Shown here: piece by piece, positions 32,590 through 45,120 of the stretch
Numbering within the stretch: the stretch's first letter is position 1
How the letters are laid out: every line of letters starts with the position of its first letter
From: Blastomussa wellsi
Lineage: Eukaryota; Cnidaria; Anthozoa; Scleractinia; Plerogyridae
Reading direction: 5' to 3'
Assembly: GCA_947652115.1 (NCBI GenBank)
Contig: OX393572.1
Coordinates: 5,318,561-5,382,560, forward strand
Length of the DNA: 64,000 nucleotides
The notes under the pieces: generated by a model
What the model was told of the DNA's origin: nothing
Database searches by the model: none
Seen by the model: only the letters and a program-made list of their open reading frames with translations
Program-made: the position numbers and the translations under genes

Positions 32590-35500
32590 CTAATATCTGG
32601 AATGCTTACTGTATCCCCTCCTTTCTTCGTGACCACACTTTGTCTTGTTGCTGATGGCAGATCGTCTGAATTTCATCTTCCTAAAGGAACCAAGTGGCTG
32701 CCGGTATTCTTTTATCGTTCCATTTCCTTGGCGGAAAAACGAAGCGCTAAGATGGCGGACTTGAAGATGAACTGTCAGGGGAACATTGGAGGGTTGAGCC
32801 TCTTCACCAGTTAACTCGACATACAACTGCAGAAACAAAACATGTTAACCCTTAATTCGATTTATGCTCCTCACTAGCTTTCATTTGAATGGTCAATCAT
32901 TCTACAGAATCAAAAATAAGATCCATCCTATACAGCATTCTAAACCCCACCACATGAACGTACGGCTTACTAGCTTTCATTTGAATGGTCGCACACAAGT
33001 TTAATCTACAGAATCAAAACTAAGATCCATCCTAAACGGTATTATAAAACAACACCAAATGAACGTACTGCTCACTCTCTTTCATTTTAACGGTCATAAA
33101 TTAACCAGGGTTTTTATCTACAGAATCAAAAATAAGAGCCAATATATATTAAACAGTGCGCACCACACCAAAGTACTGCTCGACAGCTTTCATTTCAATA
33201 GAAGAGGCAGTACATTTTGTATCACCTTCACGAGCCGTATGTTGAAACAGGAGGTGCAGCTGTTAGTGACGTCAATATTAAACGTGGTAGAACCTTTAAT
33301 ATGAATTTCATTAAATATCTGAAAAGAAACATGGATAAAATTTAAGTAGAGTGCTTTTCATTTCGAGTACATTTCAATATAAAGGCTTTGTTAAAGGGAA
33401 AACACGCAAAATCTACGCTGATAGTCGTCCTCTTCTCGCATTTCTTGCAGTGATTTTCAGGCATCGGTTACACCTACAAAACAAGCTCTCTGAGGCTTTA
33501 TGGCGCGATTGTAAAGTGAACGTAGATGAATTGGCATCGCAAAGTTTATTTACGTTGCTGCGATTATTCATTCCTTTTTGTTTTTAAATACACCAGTTTA
33601 CGTCCAATAGTATATAATAATTTTAAATTGAAATGAGGTAATTTTATTAGAATGTAAACTCTCCAACTGATTACAGGAAGGGCGAGGAAACAATCTATGT
33701 TTCATATAATTTCTTGTTAATATTTTAAGGAGAGACAGGAATTATTTCATGAAAAGCAGCGCGTGTTACTAGTAAATTTCTTTGTGGTATATTTTCAAAT
33801 GGTTCAGAAGTAACACCGAACAATGTTGATACAAGTTTTTCCAAACATGGGCCTTATTCGCGTGGCGGCCATATTGGCCATAGACAATAGATTTTGTACC
33901 CCAAGCCTCGAGTTGAAATGTTTGGGAACGAGTTCCCGCGTGGCAAAACAAAAGTTTTCAATTCCTCGGGACTCAACATGGCCGCCGTGTGATTAAGGCC
34001 CATTGTTACTAAAATTCTTAGTTGTAAGTAATATCGACCCATTCTCGTCCCCAAAGCCCTTTTCGTTTCTCTTAGCCAGCTGGGCCTTGGCACGAAAAAC
34101 GAAGGACTCTGGGGACATATGACTTTAAAAAAAAAACAGAACTTTTTTATTGGCTATTTGAGAACAAAGAAATCTTAAACGGAAGTCAAAATGTTTGCCG
34201 GTCGCGAACACACAACATGTAAAAACATCAACACTAAATACATGAAGTCCGTAAGTCCTAGAATCTAGGACTTGAAATCCTATGTCCCCAGAGCCCTTCG
34301 TTTTTCGTGCCAAGGCCCAGCCGGAAACGAAAAGGGCTATGGGGACGAGAAGGATATCGGCTTTAAAAAACAATTTGGCCCGATTAAGAGTTGACTTACC
34401 GTTGGGTTGGTCTGTTGACTGAAGCTCCACCTCTGAATATCAGTGGTGTAAATGTTGTTAGTGAAACACTTAACGGCTCTGTTTTCCATGTTTTGAATGT
34501 TTCTCAGTACATTTGTCAAGCCGATTATTCCGTGGAGTTTTCTTCCACGCGCCCCTTCACTTGCTACTCTTTGGAATTGTGGAAGAGGATTCTCCGTTTC
34601 CCAAAGTGTTCGGAATCTAAACGCTTTGTATAAACCGTACACTTCCTTCATGAAAGACCCTTCCAGTTCTTGGTAAATCCCAAGGAGATTTTCCATGAAG
34701 ACTGATCGCAATTCATTCGTTTCGGGTGTATCTGCAAAACACAGCGATATTGAAGTAAGAAACAAAATAATAAACACGTGCTAAATTTCATTTTGAATTG
34801 GCGAGACTAAAAGCGCTTAATAATTCGAGATGGATACAAAATTCCTGGCATAATTACGTGTCAGTTATCGTTACCGAGTAAATCTGGTCCACACAAACAG
34901 CACAAAACTAAGAACACGCACAAGCACAAAGCGAAAACATTCGTTCTTTTTTACTTCCTCGCGAGAAAACAAAACAACAATAATAATAATAATAATTTTA
35001 TTGTTCTTATTCTCAGGCTTATGTCCCGCGATGTTTTCTTCCAAGTACATCATAAAAAGAATTCGTTCTTCAGATGTCTTTGCTTGTCACTTTTCCATCC
35101 ATGTGTCCTAAACCCACGTATCCATCCACTTCGGCCCCGTTAAGTCCGTTAAGGCATGATGCTTCAACTGTCCTCACCATTCCATATGCCAATACCTATG
35201 CCTCCATGTCAATACCTATGTCTATTCCTATGTCTTTGTCTATGCCTCTTCCTTTACCCATGCCTATATGTCAATATATCTGTCTATATGCTTATTTCAT
35301 ACCATTTCATACACTCATAACCTTGCAAATCATTATAATTGCGTACCTTTACTTTTGTTTGTGCCTTCATTATACCTACACCTTTACATGTGCCCATACT
35401 TTTGCCTTGCCCATGTTTACACCTATTTCTTTTGCTATGCCTATGCAAATGACTATCTCTATGCTTATGCTCATTACGCCGGTAATTACCCCGTCTTCGT

Positions 35501-38500
35501 CTGGTCATGTCTATATGTCGTTGTCTGTGACTATGTCTATGTCTTTTTCTATATCTATGCCTATGTCGATGACTATATCTACGATTACGTCTTAGTTTAT
35601 AGCTTTGCCTATGTCTTTGTCTATATCTATGCCTATCTCTTTGTCTATATCTATGCCTATATCTTTGTCTATATCTAGGCCTATGTCGTTGTCTATATCT
35701 ATGCCTATATCTTTGTCTATATCTAGGCCTATGTCGTTGTCTATATCTATGCCTATATCTTTGTCTATATCTATGCCTATATCTATGCCTATGTCGTTGT
35801 CTATATCTATGCCTATGTCTTTGTCTATATCTATGCCTATATCTTTGTCTATATCTATGCCTATATCTTTGTCTATATCTATGCCTATCCCTTTGTCTAT
35901 ATCTATGCCTATATCTTTGTCTGTATCTATACCAATGACTTTGTCTATATCTATACCAATGACTTTGTCTATATCTATGCCTATATCTTTGTCTATATCT
36001 ATGCCTATATCTTTGTCTATATCTATGCCTATATCTTTGTCTATATCTATGCCTATATCTTTGTCTATATCTATGCCTATCTCTTTGTCTATATCTATGC
36101 CTATCTCTTTGTCTATATCTATGCCTATCTCTTTGTCTATATCTATGCCTATGTCGTTGTCTATATCTATGCCTATATCTTTGTCTATATCTATGCCTAT
36201 ATCTTTGTCTATATCTATGCCAATGACTTTGTCTATATCTATGCCTATATCTTTGTCTATATCTATGCCTATGTCTTTGTCTATATCTATACCAATGACT
36301 TTGTCTATATCTATGCCTATATCTTTGTCTATATCTATGCCTATATCTTTGTCTATATCTATGCCTATGTCTTTGTCTATATCTATACCAATGACTTTGT
36401 CTATATCTATGCCTATATCTTTGTCTATATCTATGCCTATATCTTTGGCTATATCTATGCCTATATCTTTGTCTATATCTATACCAATGACTTTGTCTAT
36501 ATCTATGCCTATATCTTTGTCTATATCTATGCCTATATCTTTGGCTATATCTATGCCTATATCTTTGTCTATATCTATGCCTATATCTTTGTCTATATCT
36601 ATGCCTATGTCTTTGTCTATATCTATACCAATGACTTTGTCTATATCTATGCCTATATCTTTGTCTATATCTATGCCTATATCTTTGTCTATATCTATGC
36701 CTATATCTTTGTCTATATCTATGCCTATATCTTTGTCTATATCTATGCCTATGTCTTTGTCTATATCTATACCAATGACTTTGTCTATATCTATGCCTAT
36801 ATCTTTGTCTATATCTATGCCTATATATTTGTCTATATCTATGCCTATATCTTTGTCTATATCTATGCCTATGTCTTTGTCTATATCTATACCAATGACT
36901 TTGTCTATATCTATGCCTATATCTTTGTCTATATCTCTGCCTATATCTTTGTCTATATCTATGCCTATATCTTTGTCTATATCTATGCCTATGTCTTTGT
37001 CTATATCTATGCCTATCTCTTTGTCTATAGCTATTCCTATGTCTTTTTCTATATCTTTGCCTATGTCTTTGACTATACCTTTGCCTAGAAATTGCCATAC
37101 AAATTTGCATTGGCAATAAAAAGCCTGATTTATTGACGTTTTAGAATCTCGCATAACCCTGATACCTGTTGGGTCAGTCAAGGTAGTTAATGCGTCCTCC
37201 GTCTCTTCCAATAACGGAATATCGAAATTCAGTCCTCCCATGTCGTTGTCGAGGTCCACAATTTTTGCTATCAGGTCTATACGAGCTGCGCCACTGATGA
37301 AGAAGTTCTCTATTAACTTTGTTAGCTCTGCAGCGTCCTGGGGTCTAGACTGGACCTCTAATAGACAGACAAGTTCTCTTGTTAAACCCTCTTTGTTCAT
37401 CTCAAGATTTGCCTAAAATAGAAAGTTAAACCAGCTTGCTGGTGTGAACGAATAAGCAAAGAATTAGCAGCTATTGGACGAGGCTGAGAGAAATAGCATC
37501 ATTTGTAAGTGGCGAATACATGAGCAGATTATTATTCACAGCAAAAAGCACTGTTGGACGGTAATGCGCACGAGCAAACCATTATTCGTAGGCAGTTATT
37601 GGTAAGTCACGTGGTAGTCTCTGCGCCAATGAAAAAGAAGGAAAAAGTGAATCGGATGATAATTACTATAATTACACATCTTCATGTCCCAGGAGAAATT
37701 GCAAACAATGATTATGCAAAATTTTGGGGGGTAAAAGAGGTGTATTATGGGATTTGCGCAAGTAGAGAATTGTATCGTTGCAGCCCTAGCAGAACCCGGG
37801 CTGAGGTTGGTAACCACGTGCTGACGTGTGCAGGGCCAGGCTGCACGCATTGATGTGAGCCGCTCCACAAAAAAGTAGATTCCAGAACATTGGTTCACCA
37901 AGAAAAGTTCAAAACGTCCATAACAGATTGTATCACGCGCAAAAACATTTTAGTTAGGTCGCACGAGACTGGAAAACTTTTAGCTCTCGGTCATTTTGCT
38001 CGAACCTCGCTGTGGTAAGTTCACATACCACGATGTCCGGCCAAAGATTTCGTCATTTTTCTTAAACATGTAATATTTTTACGAGTGTTGCAGTCTGTCG
38101 CTTCTTTTTTGGCCTCCCTGAAGGGCAAATGACGAATATGTTTGGTCTCTTTCGCGAGTTCAGAACATGTTTATCACTTTATATCAAACACGAGAGAATG
38201 TGTTTCATCACATTTCCAAACACCGAGAAGAGAGTGAAAAATACGGCGCGCAGCGGAGTATTTTTGACGAACTTCGAGTTGTTTGGAAATGTGATGAAAC
38301 ACTGTCTCGAGTTTTTGATATATCTTCTCAAACGAAACTAAAACTACGGAGGAAACGATGAAATAAAATCGTAAAAATCTATGCTAATTAAGATCACATT
38401 TCCAAACCACGGTTACGGTTCTGATTTCCTTTGTTTTAACGTGATGAATTATTGATGAGTTTGAGAATTAGATTTCCAATACTTCCTTCTGAATTAAAGA

Positions 38501-41500
38501 TTACTATTACCCTGATATACTTGAACTTGTCTCGTGCGTGATCTGTACCCTACTAAGTGGAGGTGGGTAATAAAACAGTGCATCTACAATTTTGCAAGTC
38601 CTATCTCTGATTTCTTTAAATGTCGCCTACCTTCATCACCTCAGGTATGGCCGTAACATCGACACGATCAAAATCAAGTTCACTCGAATCTTCAAGCGCC
38701 TGATAGCTTTGGCCGAATGTTAACCATTTTCGTAACTTCTCGATATTTGTCTCAAGCGAATCTATGGGACAATATCTCTCCGACAAGGTAGAAACACCAA
38801 GAGCTACATCAACAAGACCAAGGGGATCCTTAGTAACTGCTGAACTAGCGAATCCACATAGTGACTGAAGCACGGCCATCAGATCATCAGCATTGAACCT
38901 TGCAGTTTCCACCACATCCGGAAGAATGCTCTGTATGTTCTCTATTATACTATCCATGCCGTTCTCCAATTCCCCAATAGCCTGTTTAAAAGGAGCCACA
39001 AAAACGTCATCTGAGCATATCGATTGAACAATAATGTACTATATACTGCAGTTAGATAAGTTTTAGGCCATGTTTACACGGTATCGGTTCCAAACGGTTC
39101 CAAATGGATCCGGTCCGAACCGGATAGGCTTTCTGTTTATAATAATAATAATAGATATTTAGACAGGGTGACCCCTTCAGTCGCAGCACTGGTATCAACG
39201 GAGCCCTGTATAATCCAGATCGAATTGGAATTTGGAAATGTTGGTTTTTGAGGAGAGGGGAAAACCGGAGTACCCGGAGAAAAACCTCTCGGAGCAAGGA
39301 CGAGAACCAACAAGAAACTCAACCCACATGACGCCGGGTCCGCGAATCGAACCCAGGCCACAATGGTGGGAGGCGAGCGCTCTCACCACTGCGCCAACCC
39401 TTCTCCCCAGGGATGGCGCACGGGACACAGGACCGTTCTGGAACCGGTCCGGAACGGATCCAAACAGATCCAAAACTGGACCTGTTGTTTTGTAGGTCGG
39501 TTCGGAACGGTTCCGGTCCTGTCCCGTCAGTGTAGACGTAGCCTTAATAGCACATTTGCACGATGTCGTCATCTGACCACAGCCACCAGAATTCATTTCG
39601 TTTTCCTTTATTATTTAAATTTGTACTCTCAGTTGGTTTTAAATAATAATTGTCCTAATTAGCAAGAAAAAGACATAAAACAAACGGATTGTGGTAGTTG
39701 TCAGTACTCAAGTGACGCCATCATACAAATCGCCTATAGACCTTTTCGGCTAACGTGTTTACATCCTTGTTGCGAAGCAATTCAGATCATGTGACGATAT
39801 TGAGACGATACATTTGGGAGGTAACAATTGTGCAGTCTGTCACGCGCAAATGAGTGCATGCGAGTATCAACGAAAACAAACTCCCAAATGAATTGGGTAG
39901 CAACAAGGATGTAAACAGGTCAGCAGAATTGGTCTATTGAGAGTCATAAAAACAATCACTGAGGACAATCCAGTGAACCAATCAAAATTCCAGGCGAATA
40001 CATAAAGCCGATTCAAAGCGCGGGAAAAATGACGATTAGTTTTAGTCTTGCTTCTGATTGGATGAAAAATTGGCAATAATGTAAAACCAAGAGCTGGTTT
40101 GAGGTTGGCAGTTGTTTGAAATTGGAGAGAACCTTTCGAAGCCTTACCTTGACATAGAGCCGTTTTTCGCTTACTGCAATATGTCGGGACTCGATCAAAC
40201 GCTCCTTCTCTGCTCTAACTTGTGTTCCAGCAACTGCAGACACTCGCATGGCAAGCTACAACAAAAAAGCTGTTAGACAGACTGTTAGACATAGTTTCGC
40301 GGAATCTTTATTAAAGCTATGGTCGCCTCGTCGTCAGTTAATTCTGCCCCGGCGTGGAGAGGCTCAACTGTAACTCCCGGGGGGAGGGGTACTCACTTAA
40401 ATTTTGGATAGGTGTGTGCCGCGAAGGTTCTAAGTAAAGTGAATGGAATTTGATACCTATATTTTTGAGGACCAAACTCGAAAAATGGCACCCTTTTCAA
40501 ACTAAGAACGGTGTAAACGGGTCAATTTTTTGTCGTTCCGTGACGTTTTCTTTTTCGTTTAGTGTGTTGTTTAAGCCCTGCAAATTGCAAAATAGCCAAA
40601 TGATACAATTTAGGTACCCTGTCTTAGGGTCACATCGCGAAGAATGCCAAAATAAGCAAAAATTACACTCTATTTAAAGAACGAGAGCCTCAAAAAACCA
40701 TACCCTATCCCGCTGCACATACCTATATAGTCCCCCCCCCAGGGCTGCAACTGCCTCCATGTTAGAACTATAGTCAATCGTTGCACTTCTCGCGCCGGCA
40801 TAAAATGAACAACCCAGTAGTGTACTTGGTTGCAAAGAAAAAGTCGTATCGAGCAAAACTGGTCCACACTACCGGAGCTTTTCCGGTTCAGCCAGCAGTA
40901 TTAGCTGCTCGTCTTCGAACCAACGTTGGAAAACAGATGTTCTCCAACCAGGCAGTAGATCAGTGGCATGATTTTCCTCATAACCTGAAAGGTCTCAGCA
41001 CATTTTCTTTCCCCAAAGAAGTAAAACCTTTTACTGTAAGAACGGCTCTGTCTCTCGAACTACAACACCATTAAGCATGATTTACTAGGTCCGTGTTTTT
41101 CTTGTTTTTACCCTTGCTGCTCTCGTTTCTTATTTAAATGAACTATAAAAACTTACTACGGGCTAACGCGAAAACCTTACGGTTCTTTTAGCCCCTAGAC
41201 TCCAATTTCACAATTACTTGTATTGTTGATTTTCCCTAAATAATTTTCTCCTCTTAAGTATACATTTTTAGCTCTGTAATTATGTTGTGAGTCAAATATA
41301 GATTGTTGTTATTGTTACTGTTATTATTGTTACTTCTTCTGGAAGGATGCTACATAGTCGGTCGCTGGTTTCGTAATGGCACCGCCATCCCACTTATTGT
41401 ACCATTATTTTAGACAGGTTGTCCAGCCCAATAGTTCGCCGAAAGCCATTTATGCTTACGCCTACATTTATGCGCCTGGACAGAGCCAAGGTCAAAGGGA

Positions 41501-44500
41501 AGTGCCCACAAAACAAAATAGAGTGACGGCCCCCGGCGGGGGTTACAAACCGTCTTCCACAAACCGTCTTCCACAAATCCAAGACTGAAGAAAACATTAA
41601 GTTTTCATCAAACCTGTTCAAAGTTTCTTTCTGTTTCAATTGTCGCACTGAGACTGTTGTAAGATTCTTCATATCTTTGAGCAACTTCCCTCATGCCTTC
41701 AACGATCCTCTTTAATGCCTCCCATTTGATTCTTGGAGCAAACAACTCATTCTTTCCAAACATGTCAAATCCTGGTGTCAGCAGAAGGCCTAGTCTTCTT
41801 CTGGCCTCTACAAATTTCAATTGGATTTTCGCTTGATCATTATTCTCACTAATTTTAACATATTACATTTGTTATAATTTTAATACAATGTCTAAGCTTT
41901 AAACTAAGGGGTACTTCGTGGCTTGTGCATTTTTAATTTTTTTACATTTGCCGCTTGTAGTCCGCCCCAATCCGCTGCACCCTTATAACCATCATTTTTC
42001 CTCTTTGGTTTAGTATCATGTCTCATCTCAGTTCCTTAGTAAGCTATTATTTTTAACTTTCCTACATTAAAGTTATTCATCAAAGGTGAAGGTACAGTGG
42101 AATTTCAAAAATAAAATATTTTTTGTTACAGGAGAAAGGATCGGGACAGAGGTTCAGTGGAATTGAAGTAAATTGGCGTCACCTTTGAACATTTCTCTGG
42201 CATCCTCCCTTTCTGACGTGATTGCCTTAATGAAGCTCAAGACTTGTCTTCCCTCATCTGTGTTATCAGCCCAAAGCATGTCTTCTGCTTGTCGTCTTAT
42301 GAGTTTTAATAGAGCCATGGGGAAGTTTCGTTTGCTAGTAGCATGTATTTCCCTGGATTGAATAGATGAGCTGCTAACAGTTCCTGGGGAACCAGGTCTG
42401 TTGGGAGCTGCCAAACGAAAAGGTTATATGTTTCCACTTCCTGATGATGTGTTGCTGTAAAATGCCAGCTATAAGCCTTTCCGCTTGTAAGCGTCCTTGG
42501 CTATATGCAGAGGTGGCGGAGCATTTTAAAACGTGGGAGAGGGCTCATCATACACCAAGCCGAGCGCATACCCTTCGTGGGGGAGGGGGACACAGGTAGG
42601 TTTTCGTTGGGTATGTGCCACCCAGGTCTCCAAATTCTGACCCAGTTTTGGAAGAAATCTGCGTTCAATACATCATTATTACCCAGATTATTACCTAACG
42701 ATAGCTTACTGCGCAAATCGCCGAAATTACATCAGTTTGTTCGTGGTGTCAATGGACCTAACAATTTAAGTAGTTTTGAAAATTGCTGCGTGATAATTTG
42801 AAATAAAAATCGTAAAAAATCTATGCTAATTATGATCTCGTTTCCAAACCACGGTCACCGTTCTGATTTCCTTAGTTTTAACCTGATTAATTATTAATGA
42901 ACTTGAAAAAATGTCAAACGAAACAGGCACACATTCAAAAGAATTTTTAGTCACTAATGAGGCTAAAAAGGTCAAGTTATATGTGCATTCATCAGCGGAA
43001 TAATGTGTATGTGAATTGCTGTCATATCAATAACTTTTCACTGGACCTACTTGTTCCGGGACGTCCCGGGGCTCCCCTGGGACCTCTCGCTCCTTTCTCT
43101 GTTGCACCTTCATCTTGACAAGTTCGAATAGAATGGACAATCAAAGCCTGCGAAGCCCTACCAGGTGCAACCCAATGACAGTTTCTGCCTTTAGCTCCTT
43201 CACCGCCAAGACCACCTACAAGTTGTTAAACAATGTCACTCCGAGGGCTCCTCCCATATCTAGGCTAGACATTACTTGCAAAAAATTTCGGACGTTAAAA
43301 TTTCGGACGTTTTATTTCAGAAGTTTAATTTTCGGACACTTTTTCCCTCATTTCGGACAATTTTCGGACAAAAATTTCGGACACTGCGCTGAAACATACC
43401 TAAAGTAAATTTAGGACTAAAAAACATGAATTAGACTGAAATAAAATCTTTGAAAATGATAGTTTTACTGTACCTTCAAGGAAAACAGTTTGCACGAATA
43501 GACGTTTATAAATTTAGCTTTTTTAATCGTATCGTGGATATGTGGAACTCTCTGCCATTTTTAACCCGCAGTGCACCAAGTGTTTCAAGTTTTAAAAGGG
43601 GGGTTAGGGAATTTTTATCTTCTAGGTTAGTTTAATGTAGTCTTTTTTTCGAGTTTTAAAAGGGGGGTTAGGGAATTTTTATCTTTTAGGTTAGTTTATA
43701 ATGTAATGTTCGATGAGGTGGTCTGCCTAGCATGGGGACCCAGTCTCTTTTGCAGACCATCCTTATGGCTCATTGTAGATATATTCTTTTTTTTTAGCCA
43801 TTAAATTGTAATAAATAAATTGTAATAAATAAAGTTTTACAGCCAGATACACCAACGAGAAAATAATCAAGCTTATGCCTCAAGCAGTGTGTCAACTATA
43901 GAGTTCGGTCCAGAAAGGGAACTAAGGGCTTTGAAGCTTAATGTGGCTTGATGATATGTGATGCCGTCGCCCAGAAAGTACTTTTAAAGTCTTATACTAT
44001 ACTGTAAAAATTTCGGACGCTTAAAATTTCGGACGCTTGAAAATTTCGGACGGTTTTATTTTCGGACACTATTTTATTGTCCGAAATCAAAATCGTCCGA
44101 AATTTTTTGCTAGTAATGTATATAGGTATTTGAAGCGGGATTGGGTATGATTTTTGCCTCGTTGTCGAGTACTGGGATCAGTCAGCATTCCTAAACATTT
44201 ACACCAAACACAACAAGCCATTTTGAAGTCTTGGCGCACAACCTGAAAATCTGAAAATGAGTTTGATTTTCAAGTGGAAAGACGTGCGAGTAGTCCGAGT
44301 AAAACTCATTTTCATAGGAAAGGTTGTGCATTCGTCTTGAAACAGAGGAAAACAGCAGCATCTCGGAAATGGCCTATAAGATTGTGAGCTCTCTATTTCT
44401 GCCAGGTGATAGTTCTTTCGGGCTTCGCCCTCAACAACTATTAGGCGACAGAAATCTCGAGCTCACAATCTAATTGTTAAATAAAGCTACTCTATAAAAT

Positions 44501-45085
44501 CCGAGGGTAAGTAAAATATCCAGTCCACTCCAGGCTGGTCGCTTTAAAAGATAAAGAAAGGCCAGTAAAGCATTAACTGGAGCCACATGTGACATTAGAA
44601 ACGAGGTTATCGCATTTCAACCGTTTTCAGTCGGTCTAGAAGTTGGTAAACAGCACAACTTAACCACTCGCCACCTTGGCTTTTTAAGCAATCGAAAGCC
44701 CGAATAAATTCATAGCAGTCCTAATGACTGTACGTGTAAGGCCTGGTTGCATAGCATGTCGAAATCCCCTGGGGATACTACTTATTTCTCATTACATGCG
44801 GGGAGGGTCCGCACAAAAGGGGTGCCTTTATCAGGCTGGAAGTAGCCTCATGCGCTTACGCCCTTAGGGCTTCGTCACGCGACGCCCTAAAGAAGTTTGC
44901 GTGGGTGGCTAATTGTAACCGGTTTTAAAAACATTTTAATTTGGCCTTTTCAGCACCTGAAGAAGATTAGTTTTGTTCGTTTGATTCGCTTCGACGAAGG
45001 GCTAACGCTCGAAACGTCAGCTCTTGAATGTCTTTACGGTGGCCAATTGACATTATCAACCCAGTTGATAAAACCAAATTATATA

Positions 45086-45120
<35 letters not shown>

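Noticed and set aside
36000..36900. A CRISPR-like array
   Set aside because: There are no unique spacers; the repeats are contiguous 24-mers in an animal intron.
35284..37400. Open frames of 504-610 codons (RHRYRQRY, DKDIGIDI and SLSISMPI repeats)
   Set aside because: They are by-products of a stop-free 24-bp minisatellite. Only the first 247 bases (37166-37412) of the reverse frame are an exon, ending at a GT donor.
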